Shown here one piece after another: positions 1 through 8,133 of a stretch of 64,000 nt of DNA. Each line of letters begins with the position of its first letter. Position 1 is the stretch's first letter. A program made the position numbers and the translations under genes. Origin of the DNA: Gemmatimonadaceae bacterium. GTDB lineage: Bacteria > Gemmatimonadota > Gemmatimonadetes > Gemmatimonadales > Gemmatimonadaceae. The notes below the pieces were generated by a model. The model made no database searches. It had not been told where the DNA came from and saw only the letters and a list, made by a program, of their open reading frames with translations. The DNA lies in NCBI GenBank assembly GCA_035606695.1, contig DATNEW010000026.1, positions 186,001 to 250,000 on the forward strand, written 5' to 3'.

Positions 1-2510
1 TCTACGCGCCGTCGTGGCTCGTTGAAGGACTCGCGGTCTACGAGGAATCGAAGCTCACCGGCGCGGGACGGATCGAGGGCTCCGAGCATCGCATGATCGC
101 GCGCGCCGCGGCGGTCGATCACCAATTTCCGGGCATCGGCGCTCTGAGTCTCGCGCAGGGGCGCTTTCCGTTCGGCGAGTACGCATACGGCTACGGTTCG
201 CTCTTCGTCGATTATCTCGCGCGCACGCGCGGCGAGTCGCGCGTCCGCGACTTCGTCGACAAGGAAAGCGCCGACATCATTCCGTATCTGATGGACGTGC
301 CCGCGAAACAGGGCTTCGGCGTTTCCTTCTCGAAAGCGTGGAAGGAATTTGCCGATTCCGTCGTTCGGTCGGTTGGCCCCGAACAAGCGCCGGTTCCAGG
401 TTGGCGCGATCTCACGCGCGACGGCGTCTTCGTGTTCGCGCCGCGCTGGACGAACGACAGCACCATCGTCTACAGTGGCGCGCCGGGACGTGAGAGCTTT
501 GGGGCGTATCGCGTGGATCTCAACGGGAAGCGTACGCGCGTCGGCCGGCGCAACTCCCGTTCGGCCAACGTGCAGATCGCGCCCGGCCAGTATTTGTATT
601 CTCAAATAGACTTCGTCAATCCGTACCAGCAGCGTTCCGACCTCTGGATTCAACGCGGCCGCCACGAGCGCCAGCTCACGTTCGGCCAGCGCCTGACCAC
701 GCCGGACGTACGCCGCGACGGTCTCATCGTCGCGGGACAGATCACTCCCGGCGCGACACGTCTCGCGCTCGTCTCGCCCGACGGCAAGCGCATCACGCCG
801 ATCACGTCCGGCAGCTACGACGAGCAATGGACGGAGCCGCGCTGGTCGCACTCGGGCACGTACATCGCCGCGTCGCGGTGGCTGCGCGGCAACATCTCGC
901 AGATCGTCGTCATCGACACCACGGGACGCATCGTCCACATCGTGTCGAGCGGCCACTCCATCGAGACGACCCCGAGTTGGTTGAACGACGACACGGGGAT
1001 CGCGTATAGCTCGGATCGGAGCGGCTCGACCGAGATCTACGTCGAGCGATTCAACGCGCCGCTGCGCTTTGCCGGTGCCACGACCTTCCGCGCGAGCAAC
1101 GCCGTCACCGGTCTCTTCGAGCCGAACGCCAGCCCGAACGCGCGCAAGCTCGCGGCGGTGATCTTTCGATACGACGGATATCATCTTGGCGTCGGCGACT
1201 GTTGCCCGCTGTCGCCCGACATGCCGATCGCCGCGTCGCTCGCGCCCGTGGCAGCGATGCTCGACACGATCCCGGCGCGCGATCTCGCGCCGATCGTCGC
1301 CGACTCGAGCCCCGTGGTGCGCTACAATCCGTGGCGCACGTTCCTGCCGCGCTACTGGCTGCCGACGGTGGATCAAGGCGCGAAGAGCGGATATCGCATC
1401 GGCCTGAGAACGAGCGGTGCCGACGTCGTCGGCCGCCACACGATGACCGCGACGTTCGAGGTGCCGACCGACAACACGGGCGTCGTCGGCAACATCGTGT
1501 ACCAGTATTCAGGCTTCGGCCTGCCGATCATTCAGGCCGACGCGGCGCAGGATTGGGAATGGCTCGGCAGTGTCTTCTCGCGCGACGCCAGTCGCACCGT
1601 GCTCGGCGACGTCTTTCGCCGCACGTGGACGGGCGACCTGCTCGCGACCTGGCTGCGCCAGCGCTATCGCACGCTCGTCACGTTCACGAGCGGCTTCGGC
1701 ATCGAGCATCGCACGCACACGACGACGGCGAATCTTCCGCTGGCGAGCCTCGACTCGATCGGCGTGTTGGGCTCGCCGACGTATCCGACCTTCATCGCCG
1801 CGGTAGGATTCTCTAATTACCAGCGGCCGCCGTACAGTATTTCGCCCGAGGATGGCGTCATCATCAACGTGACGGCGCGCGACCGATTCAACAGCGGCCC
1901 ATCGGGCAACGGCGGCGCGAGCTACAGCGCGGTGACGTCGGCATCGCTCTACAAGTCGATCGACCTGCCCGGGTTCGCGCATCACGTGATCGCACTGCGC
2001 GGCTCGGCGGGTGTGGCCGACGATCGCGCCGCGGGATACTTCTCCGTGGGCGGCGTGAGCGGCTCGACGTTCGACGTCATCCCCGGCTATACGATCGGCG
2101 AAGGCCGCAAGACATTTCCCGTGCGCGGCTTCGCGCCGGGCACGCTGATCGGCACGCGCGCGTTCACCGGATCGGCGGAGTATCGCGTGCCGCTGTTCCT
2201 GACGGGCAACGCGCCGGGCGTGTTGCCGTTCTTCATCGATCGCAGCTCGCTCACGCTGTTCGGCGACTGGGGCACCGCGTGGTGTCCGAACATCGTGATC
2301 GGGCGAGACGTCTGTAATCAGCCGAGTCCGATATTGACGGGCCGGCTGAAGATTGCGTCGGTGGGTGGGGAGCTGAATTTGAATCTCGGTGTGCTGTCGT
2401 GGGATTCGCCGACGCATTTGCGGTTTGGTCTCGCGGTGCCGACGCACGATCGCGCGATCTTCGCGCGCTCGGCGACGCAGTTCTATGTGGTGGCGGGGTT
2501 GTCGTTTTAG
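1..2510 (+). CDS. Partial TolB-like propeller / outer-membrane barrel protein with peptidase-MA-like N-terminus
   Basis: The reading frame is open from the first bases of the window (codons begin at position 3), so the 5' end lies outside. The first visible residues read PSWLVEGLAVYEES, the usual context of the third zinc ligand (EGLAxYxE) of gluzincin peptidase-MA-like domains; the HExxH motif would lie upstream. Next come WD40/PD40-like repeats such as YSSDRSGSTEIYV, typical of a TolB-type propeller. The last 350 or so residues look like a surface-antigen (Omp85-type) beta barrel and end in a terminal Phe (VVAGLSF), as outer-membrane proteins do. The combination suggests a surface-exposed protein anchored in the outer membrane. 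Its substrate is unknown, and without the HExxH part activity cannot be judged. Confidence 0.75.
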   Translation, partial: YAPSWLVEGLAVYEESKLTGAGRIEGSEHRMIARAAAVDHQFPGIGALSLAQGRFPFGEYAYGYGSLFVDYLARTRGESRVRDFVDKESADIIPYLMDVPAKQGFGVSFSKAWKEFADSVVRSVGPEQAPVPGWRDLTRDGVFVFAPRWTNDSTIVYSGAPGRESFGAYRVDLNGKRTRVGRRNSRSANVQIAPGQYLYSQIDFVNPYQQRSDLWIQRGRHERQLTFGQRLTTPDVRRDGLIVAGQITPGATRLALVSPDGKRITPITSGSYDEQWTEPRWSHSGTYIAASRWLRGNISQIVVIDTTGRIVHIVSSGHSIETTPSWLNDDTGIAYSSDRSGSTEIYVERFNAPLRFAGATTFRASNAVTGLFEPNASPNARKLAAVIFRYDGYHLGVGDCCPLSPDMPIAASLAPVAAMLDTIPARDLAPIVADSSPVVRYNPWRTFLPRYWLPTVDQGAKSGYRIGLRTSGADVVGRHTMTATFEVPTDNTGVVGNIVYQYSGFGLPIIQADAAQDWEWLGSVFSRDASRTVLGDVFRRTWTGDLLATWLRQRYRTLVTFTSGFGIEHRTHTTTANLPLASLDSIGVLGSPTYPTFIAAVGFSNYQRPPYSISPEDGVIINVTARDRFNSGPSGNGGASYSAVTSASLYKSIDLPGFAHHVIALRGSAGVADDRAAGYFSVGGVSGSTFDVIPGYTIGEGRKTFPVRGFAPGTLIGTRAFTGSAEYRVPLFLTGNAPGVLPFFIDRSSLTLFGDWGTAWCPNIVIGRDVCNQPSPILTGRLKIASVGGELNLNLGVLSWDSPTHLRFGLAVPTHDRAIFARSATQFYVVAGLSF

Positions 2511-2577
2511 CGGTTAGCGACCGGCGGGAAACAGCGCGAGCGGTAAGAAACGCTGAGAGTGGGGGTAGGAAAGAGCT

Positions 2578-2706
2578 GTCATCCCGAGCGAGCGAGCGTA
2601 GCGAGCGAGTCGAGGGACCCCCTTCTCAGCGGAGCGCTGCATGTGGCTCCTCCGCCGGGACGGGGGTCCCTCGACTTCGGCGCTTCGCGCCTTCGCTCGG
2701 GATGAC
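2578..2706. repeat. Palindromic hairpin element, family 3 copy 1
   Basis: A 129-bp imperfect palindrome starts with GTCATCCCGAGCGAGCG and ends with CGCTCGGGATGAC. Inner arms are GAGTCGAGGGACCCCC and GGGGGTCCCTCGACT, and the loop side carries CCTCCGCCGGGACG. It lies between the barrel-protein stop and the next gene. A second copy, in the opposite orientation, is at 56596-56708. It could fold as a long RNA hairpin and act as terminator or mRNA stabiliser, or it could be a non-autonomous mobile element; neither is shown by the sequence. Confidence 0.85.
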
Positions 2707-2750
2707 TTGCGGGCGGTCTCGCACGGATTCTGCAATTCGCTGGGCTCGCC

Positions 2751-4022
2751 ATGCCTCGCACGTTCCCAACGACAATTTCCGCAATCGCCCTCACCGCCCT
2801 GATCGCCTGCGGCGGCGGCCACAGGACCGCGACCACGTCGGCCACCGGCGGCTGCGACCCCAGCATCAAGCTTCCGCCTGGTTTCTGCGCCACGGTCTTT
2901 TCCGATAGCGCCGGCCCGGCGCGCCATCTCGTCGTGCGAAAAAACGGCGACGTCATCGTCGGCGTGCTGAATCAACGCCGGCAGCCGGGTGGCGTGCTGG
3001 TGCTGCGCGATACGAATCACGACGGGCACGCCGATCTCGAGGAGCGCTTCGGCGACGAGGGCGTACACGGTGTCGCGCTCGCCGGCGATTCCACGCTGCT
3101 CGTCTCGACCGCGTCGCAGGTGCTGCGCTACCAGTTCGTCGACTCGATGACGCCGAAGAAGCGCGTCGACACCGTGATCAGCGGTCTCATCGCTCGGCCG
3201 ATCCCCTCGCACAGCCTCGCGATCGACATCCGCGGCAACATCATCGTGAACATCGGCGCGGTCTCGAATGGCTGCGCTGCGAAGGAGGGCGTGCAGGCAC
3301 CGGGGCGCGATCCCTGTCCCGAGCTCGAGAACAGCGGCGGCATCTGGAGCTTCAAGTCTGACCGGAACAATCAAACGATGAAGGACGGGACGCTCATCGC
3401 GACCGGATTGCACAACGCGGTGGCGCTCGCGGTGAATCCGCGCGACACGATGATCTACGCCGTCTCGCACGACCGGGACGGCCTGCACGATCTCTGGCCG
3501 AATCTCTACACGGCCGAAGAGAACGCGACCCTTCCCGCGGAGGAGATGATCCGCATCGCGTCCACGCGTCCGAACTTCGGCTGGCCGTACTGTTATTATG
3601 ATTATCTAAAGCAGCAGCGCGTGATGGCGCCCGAGTATGGCGGCAACAAGCAGGACATCGGCCGCTGCGACCGGTTGATTCAGCCGCTCACGACGTATCC
3701 GGCGCACTGGTCGCCGATGTCGATGCTGTTCTATACCGGCAAGATGTTTCCGCCCCAGTACACGACGGGCGCGTTCATCGCCTTCCACGGTTCGGCGTTT
3801 CGCTCGCCGATGGCGGAAGAGGGCTATCAGGTGATTTTCCAGGAATTCAAGGAGGGCGTGGCGGCGGACTACACGCTGTTCGCGACGGGCTTCGCGGGCG
3901 GCGGCATGACGCCGACGAGCGCCGCGCATCGCCCGGTGGGCCTGGCGCAGGGCCCCGATGGCGCCTTGTATCTGAGCGACGACCGCGGCGGCCGGATTTG
4001 GAAGATTACATATAAGAAGTAG
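2751..4022 (+). CDS. Sorbosone dehydrogenase-like (PQQ-dependent type) lipoprotein
   Basis: The 423-residue protein begins with a lipoprotein signal (MPRTFPTTISAIALTALIAC, lipobox LIAC), so it should be tethered in the envelope. The mature part looks like the soluble glucose/L-sorbosone dehydrogenase propeller family: GVHGVALAGDSTLLVSTASQ, FGWPYCYYD, HWSPMSMLFYTGKMFPPQY, AFHGS and the closing DRGGRIWKITY. Family members oxidise sugars or aldehydes with PQQ; the cofactor is assumed, and no PQQ biosynthesis genes lie nearby. No clear ribosome site precedes the ATG, but the lipobox fixes the start well. It follows the palindromic element at 2578-2706, which may separate it from the upstream gene. 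Confidence 0.8.
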   Translation: MPRTFPTTISAIALTALIACGGGHRTATTSATGGCDPSIKLPPGFCATVFSDSAGPARHLVVRKNGDVIVGVLNQRRQPGGVLVLRDTNHDGHADLEERFGDEGVHGVALAGDSTLLVSTASQVLRYQFVDSMTPKKRVDTVISGLIARPIPSHSLAIDIRGNIIVNIGAVSNGCAAKEGVQAPGRDPCPELENSGGIWSFKSDRNNQTMKDGTLIATGLHNAVALAVNPRDTMIYAVSHDRDGLHDLWPNLYTAEENATLPAEEMIRIASTRPNFGWPYCYYDYLKQQRVMAPEYGGNKQDIGRCDRLIQPLTTYPAHWSPMSMLFYTGKMFPPQYTTGAFIAFHGSAFRSPMAEEGYQVIFQEFKEGVAADYTLFATGFAGGGMTPTSAAHRPVGLAQGPDGALYLSDDRGGRIWKITYKK

Positions 4023-4190
4023 AATATTCGCCGTAGCGCCGTTCTGACGCAGTTAGTATCACCCCGCGAAGAAACCCGATGTCAACGGTTACACTTCGCG
4101 CCTCATCTCAAAAATTTCTCGCGCATTCCCTGTCAAGGAATAGCGCGACGTTTGAAGCGCGATAGGTTGCACACTCGGCGCATGGTCTAC

Positions 4191-4223
4191 CGCCCAGCGC
4201 CCATCGCCCATCGCCCATCGCAT
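4191..4223. repeat. Heptamer repeat CGCCCAT, shared with 55442-55468
   Basis: Three to four tandem copies of CGCCCAT run directly into the ATG of the following gene. A 26-bp stretch is identical to the reverse complement of sequence inside the DUF1592 gene, where it encodes a linker after the signal peptide. The same repeat therefore sits once in a leader and once in a coding linker. Confidence 0.7.
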
Positions 4224-4704
4224 GATCGACCCATCCGCCTACATCCACCCCTCCGCGATCGTGACCGGCAACGTCACGCTCGGCCGCCGCGTGAGCGTGT
4301 GGCCGACCGCCGTGATTCGCGGCGACAGCGACACGATCGAGATCGGCGACGACTCGAACGTGCAGGATGGAACGGTGGTGCACGTCGATCACGGGGTGCC
4401 GACGCGCGTCGGCAAACGTGTGGCGATCGGCCATCGCGCCATCGTGCACGGTGCAACGGTCGAAGATGATTGCCTCATCGCGATGGGCGCGATTCTCCTG
4501 AACGGTGTGCACGTCGGCTCGGGTTCGATCGTCGGCGCCGGCGCCGTCTGTCGCGAAGGCATGAAGATTCCGCCCAACTCACTCGTGCTCGGCGTTCCGG
4601 GCCGTGTGGCGCGCGAGACGACCGCCGAGGAGCGCGACCGCATTCGCCGCACGGTCGAGAGCTACCTGGAGCTGCAACAGCAATACAAGGAAGGGAAGCA
4701 GTAG
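4222..4704 (+). CDS. Gamma-carbonic anhydrase family hexapeptide-repeat protein
   Basis: The 160-residue protein consists of left-handed beta-helix hexapeptide repeats (IHPSAIVTGNVTLG, VWPTAVIRGDSDTIEIGD, NVQDGTVVHVDHG, IGHRAIVHG) followed by a C-terminal helix, the layout and length of YrdA/PaaY-type gamma-carbonic anhydrases. Candidate zinc ligands are the histidines in VHVDHG and GHRAIVHG. Such proteins form trimers and may hydrate CO2, but many lack measurable activity. The start follows a CGCCCAT repeat with no clear Shine-Dalgarno; the MIDPSAYIHPSA opening matches the family. It is probably cytoplasmic and monocistronic. Confidence 0.9.
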   Translation: MIDPSAYIHPSAIVTGNVTLGRRVSVWPTAVIRGDSDTIEIGDDSNVQDGTVVHVDHGVPTRVGKRVAIGHRAIVHGATVEDDCLIAMGAILLNGVHVGSGSIVGAGAVCREGMKIPPNSLVLGVPGRVARETTAEERDRIRRTVESYLELQQQYKEGKQ

Positions 4705-4757
4705 TTGAAGTAGCAGTAGTCGAAGCGGACGCCACTTTTTCGCTCACACATCACAGC

Positions 4758-4793
4758 GGATCTGGTCAGATCTTGTCAGATTCGGTCGTTGTA
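4758..4793. repeat. AGATCT decamer element, family 1 site A (half copy)
   Basis: Three 10-bp units (ATCTGGTCAG, ATCTTGTCAG, ATTCGGTCGT) match the right arm of the full inverted-repeat element at 34195-34279. The left arm is missing here. It lies downstream of the gamma-carbonic anhydrase gene. Confidence 0.7.
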
Positions 4794-4845
4794 TCAGTCA
4801 TATTCCGGCCCTGATTATGCACGTGATTCCGAGCAAGCCGTAACG

Positions 4846-4935
4846 TTTCAGTCGCCGTTCCGTGACTCACGGAAGACGCAAACCGGGCTCCGCAGCCGGT
4901 GCCGCGACACGAAGTCAGGTGTTATCAAGTTGTTG
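4846..4935 (+). ncRNA. Candidate structured leader RNA (c-di-GMP-I-like?)
   Basis: The segment contains a small hairpin CCGTGACTCACGG, then AAGACGCAAACC, then a second stem ACCGG...CCGGT followed by GCCGCGACACG. The GACGCAAA block between two stems recalls the conserved core of class-I cyclic-di-GMP riboswitches, and AGCCGGTGCCG loosely resembles their receptor side. The upstream GGGCAAACC block is missing, so the match is partial. It precedes a possible 40-codon frame and lies about 420 bp before nrdJ. A covariance-model search would decide. Confidence 0.3.
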
Positions 4936-4937
4936 CC

Positions 4938-5060
4938 ATGAAGGAGCTTACGGATGTTCCCACGCCTCGCCGCCGTGCCCGACCAGTTACTCCAAACGCA
5001 GTTGTCGACACGGACCTGGTCGTTTTCAACGCACACGATGGCACCCATGCACCTTCGTGA
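4938..5060 (+). CDS. Possible 40-residue peptide downstream of the candidate RNA
   Basis: An ATG three bases after the candidate structured RNA opens a frame for a 40-residue, Pro/Arg/Val-rich peptide that begins MKELTDVPTPRRR and ends NAHDGTHAPS. There is no strong Shine-Dalgarno and I recognise no family. It is listed only because its position right after a possible regulatory RNA is suggestive; it may be chance. Confidence 0.2.
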   Translation: MKELTDVPTPRRRARPVTPNAVVDTDLVVFNAHDGTHAPS

Positions 5061-5356
5061 TGTTGATTTCGTAAGCCGTTGCTGTGAATGGCGTTATATT
5101 ACTACTGGCGCGGAATCACGAACCCCTGTATTCTGCCGCCCCGCATCAAAAGCATTAGAACGACTCATACGTTCGACCCGCACGTCCCACGGATTCACAA
5201 CGAGCCCTCCGACTCGTCGTGACCGCGATTGTAACACGCGTAACGAACTGACGGGCCGTCTGAGCTAGCGAACCAGCCGAACTAGCAGCGCCCCCGCCCG
5301 CACGACCCTCCGACAATCGATTCACCGCACCACCACCGCTCAGGAGTTCTGTCGCC

Positions 5357-7894
5357 ATGCCTCTTCCGATCAACCCCCCGTCGGGGCCTGTTTCGCTCTC
5401 CGCCAATGCGCGCACCGTGCTCGAGAAGCGCTATCTGGTGAAGAACGAAAAGGGCAAGCCGGTGGAGCAGCCCGAGGATCTCTTCTGGCGCGTGGCCACC
5501 GTGGTGGCCGAGGCGGATCGAAAGTACGGGGCGAGCGATGCGGCGGTTGAGCAGCAGGCGGCGGACTTCTATTTCCTGATGACGCAGCGCCGGTTCGAGC
5601 CCAACTCGCCGACGCTCATGAACGCCGGTCGTCCGTTGGGCCAGCTGAGCGCGTGCTTCGTGCTGCCGGTCGAAGATGCGCTCGCCAACGGCAAGAACGG
5701 CATCTACGACACGCTGAGCGCCATGGCGCTCATTCATCAGAGCGGCGGCGGCACCGGCTTCTCGTTCTCGCGCCTGCGCGCGAAGGGATCGATGGTGCGT
5801 TCGACCACGGGCGTCGCGTCGGGCCCGGTGTCGTTCATGAAGCTCTACGATGCGTCGACCGACGCCGTGAAGCAGGGCGGCACGCGCCGCGGCGCGAACA
5901 TGGGCATTCTGCGCGTCGATCACCCCGACATCATGGACTTCATCACCTGCAAGGAAGACCTGACGCAGGTGACGAACTTCAACATCAGCGTCGCGATCAC
6001 GCGGAAGTTCATGGAAGCGGTGAAGGCGGGCGCGTCGTACGATCTCATCGATCCGTCCACCGGTCAGGCCACGGGCAAGCAGGACGCGCGCACCATCTGG
6101 GACAAGATGATCCTTGGCGCCTGGCGCACGGGCGAGCCGGGCGTGTTCTTCATCGACGAAGCCAACCGCTACAACCCCGTGCCGCACCTCGGCAACTACG
6201 AGGCGACGAATCCGTGCGGCGAGCAGCCGCTCCTGCCATATGACGTTTGTAATTTGGGTTCTATCAACGTCGGCCACTACGTGACGAACGGCCAGATGGA
6301 TTGGGACGCGTTCCGCGCGGACATCCATCTGAGCACGCATTTCCTCGACAACATCATCGACGTCAACAAGTATCCGTTGCCGGCCATCGACAACCTCTCC
6401 AAGCGCATTCGCCGCATCGGGCTTGGCGTCATGGGCTTCGCGGACGCGCTCGTGCGTCTGGGCATCGCGTACGATACGGATGCCGGCGTGGAGTTCGGCC
6501 GCAAGGTGATGGAGTTCGTGGACGTCGAGGGCAAGAAGGAATCGAGCCGCCTGGCGGCCGAGCGTGGTCCGTTCCCCGAGTGGGCAAAGAGCATCTGGGG
6601 CCCGGACGATACGTGTGCCCGCGATGCGAGCGGCCAGCGCATTCGCCCCATGCAGCTCCTGCGGAACTGCAACGTGACGACGGTGGCCCCGACCGGTACC
6701 ATTTCCATTATTGCAGGATGCTCATCGGGTCTCGAGCCGCTGTTCGCCGTGGCGTTCATGCGCAATCAGGCCGGCGTGATGATGCCGGACGTCAATGAGG
6801 ATTTCGTCAACATCGCGAAGGCCGAGGGCTGGTATTCGGACGAGCTGATGGAGCGGATCGCGAAGACGGGCAGCGTGGCGCACGCCGAGATCCCGGACAA
6901 GTGGCAAAAGGTGTTCGTGACGGCGAATCAGATCGCGCCGGAATGGCACATCAAGATGCAGGCAGCCTTCCAGGAGCACTGCGACTCGGCCATCTCGAAG
7001 ACGACGAACTTCAGCCACGCCGCCACGATGGACGACGTGCGCGAGATTTACGAGCTCGCGTACGACATGCATTGCAAGGGCGTGACGGTGTATCGCGACG
7101 GCAGCCGCGACAATCAGGTGCTGAGCACGGGCGCGACGGAGAAGGCGAAGGAAGCGCGCGACGGCAACTCCAATCCGCGGCGCGAGGAGGATCGCGCGCT
7201 CCTGGCGGATCTCAGAAGCGAGATCGCCGAGAAGGATGCGGAGATGGAGCGCCTGAAGAAGGCGCTGTACGATGCGGAAGCCGAGAATCTTCAGCGCCGC
7301 GCGAAGCGCAGCCGCCCCGACAAGCTCCGCGGCACGACCATTCGCAAGGAAACGCCGCTCGGCGTGATGTTCGTGAACATCACGGAAGACGACAAGGGCC
7401 AACCGTTCGAGGTGTTCATCACGCTGGGCAAGGCGGGCGGCTCGGCAATGGCGGATGCGGAGGCGATGGGCCGTCTGATTTCGCTGGCGCTGCGGTCGGG
7501 CATTCCGATCATGGAGATTCGGAAGCAGCTGCGCGGGATCTCGTCGGATCGCGCGGTCGGGCTGGGGCCGAACAAGGTGCTATCGGTGCCGGATGCAATT
7601 GGTATCGCGATCGAGGAGTGGCATCGGGACCGCGTGGTCGGTGTGCAGCAGGAGTTGATGCCGCCGTCGGTGACGGAGGTTGGCGGGCCGCCGGCGTCGG
7701 AGATGATTACGAGCATGACGCATCAGGTGCCTGCGGCATTGCGAGGGCAGGGGGGCGCCGAGCTCGAGATGCAGTATGGGTTACATCATGCGGCTGAGGC
7801 GTATATCGGGACGTGTCCGGATTGTGGGTCGCAGATGGAGTATGCTGAGGGGTGTGTGAAGTGTCATGTTTGCGGATTCAGCGAGTGTGGATGA
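5357..7894 (+). CDS. nrdJ: Vitamin B12-dependent (class II) ribonucleotide reductase
   Basis: The 845-residue enzyme reduces ribonucleotides to deoxyribonucleotides using adenosylcobalamin, in the cytoplasm and independently of oxygen. The core shows SACFVLPVED, GGGTGFSFSRLR, the active-site NPCGEQPLLPYDVCNLGS (Asn, Cys and Glu of the radical site) and PTGTISIIAGCSSGLEP. After residue 600 a short coiled coil (EIAEKDAEMERLKKAL) leads into a TSCPD-type domain, and the C-terminus carries CPDCGSQ...CHVCGFSECG, a cysteine-rich tail likely to serve re-reduction. No N-terminal ATP-cone is visible. CAGGAG 11 bases upstream supports the ATG. A strong terminator follows at 7923, so it is probably a single-gene unit. 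Confidence 0.95.
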   Translation: MPLPINPPSGPVSLSANARTVLEKRYLVKNEKGKPVEQPEDLFWRVATVVAEADRKYGASDAAVEQQAADFYFLMTQRRFEPNSPTLMNAGRPLGQLSACFVLPVEDALANGKNGIYDTLSAMALIHQSGGGTGFSFSRLRAKGSMVRSTTGVASGPVSFMKLYDASTDAVKQGGTRRGANMGILRVDHPDIMDFITCKEDLTQVTNFNISVAITRKFMEAVKAGASYDLIDPSTGQATGKQDARTIWDKMILGAWRTGEPGVFFIDEANRYNPVPHLGNYEATNPCGEQPLLPYDVCNLGSINVGHYVTNGQMDWDAFRADIHLSTHFLDNIIDVNKYPLPAIDNLSKRIRRIGLGVMGFADALVRLGIAYDTDAGVEFGRKVMEFVDVEGKKESSRLAAERGPFPEWAKSIWGPDDTCARDASGQRIRPMQLLRNCNVTTVAPTGTISIIAGCSSGLEPLFAVAFMRNQAGVMMPDVNEDFVNIAKAEGWYSDELMERIAKTGSVAHAEIPDKWQKVFVTANQIAPEWHIKMQAAFQEHCDSAISKTTNFSHAATMDDVREIYELAYDMHCKGVTVYRDGSRDNQVLSTGATEKAKEARDGNSNPRREEDRALLADLRSEIAEKDAEMERLKKALYDAEAENLQRRAKRSRPDKLRGTTIRKETPLGVMFVNITEDDKGQPFEVFITLGKAGGSAMADAEAMGRLISLALRSGIPIMEIRKQLRGISSDRAVGLGPNKVLSVPDAIGIAIEEWHRDRVVGVQQELMPPSVTEVGGPPASEMITSMTHQVPAALRGQGGAELEMQYGLHHAAEAYIGTCPDCGSQMEYAEGCVKCHVCGFSECG

Positions 7895-7922
7895 CGACGG
7901 CGCGCTGAGGTGAGAACGAGAG

Positions 7923-7950
7923 AAAGGCGGCGCGAGAGCGCCGCCTTTGT
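7923..7950 (+). terminator. Intrinsic terminator after nrdJ
   Basis: The sequence AAAGGCGGCGC-GAGA-GCGCCGCCTTT forms an 11-bp stem with a 4-base loop, symmetric enough to work in both directions. It lies about 30 bases after the nrdJ stop and just before the accessory region. Confidence 0.85.
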
Positions 7951-8094
7951 CCATTGTTGAGGTTTGGAATCGCTTTCCGAGTTGCTCACGCTAGGCGGCG
8001 GTGTTTCGTGGTTGACAAAACAGCAATATTATACAACTGTCATATTGCGCCGGCGTAGATCAAAGTTGATACTGGTTTGTTGGTCAAGTTCGCT

Positions 8095-8112
8095 GTCTAA
8101 CTGGTGTTAGGC
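8095..8112 (+). other. attI-like or degenerate attC junction at the start of the cassette array
   Basis: GTCTAAC and GTTAGGC stand five bases apart, giving an inverted core pair like the simple attI of class 1 integrons, where CCTAAAACAAAGTTAGG has the same layout. The second core fits the GTTRRRY consensus, and the first cassette gene follows. No left-hand long arm is visible, so it is either an attI remnant or the surviving end of an older attC. No integrase gene adjoins it. Confidence 0.45.
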
Positions 8113-8133
8113 AACACCCACGCATCTCCCCTC

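Larger units (their letters stand above)
4705..5356. other. 652-bp leader region between the gamma-CA gene and nrdJ
   Basis: No conserved protein gene is evident here. The stretch holds a half copy of the AGATCT decamer element (4758-4793), a candidate structured RNA (4846-4935), a possible 40-codon frame (4938-5060) and an AT-rich patch, TTATATTACTAC near 5094, that could be a -10 region for nrdJ. Just upstream of the nrdJ ATG, CAGGAG at 5340-5345 is a good ribosome site. Confidence 0.6.

Noticed and set aside
1509-2447. Minus-strand 312-codon frame inside the first gene
   Set aside because: Shadow of the barrel-coding strand; no recognisable protein features.
4846-4935. Cobalamin riboswitch controlling nrdJ
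   Set aside because: AGTCAGG occurs, but the rest of the B12 box is absent and the distance to nrdJ is large.
8012-8035. Promoter TTGACA ... TATACA before the cassette array
   Set aside because: The -35-like and -10-like boxes are only 12 bases apart, too close for a sigma-70 promoter; another start may exist but is not supported.
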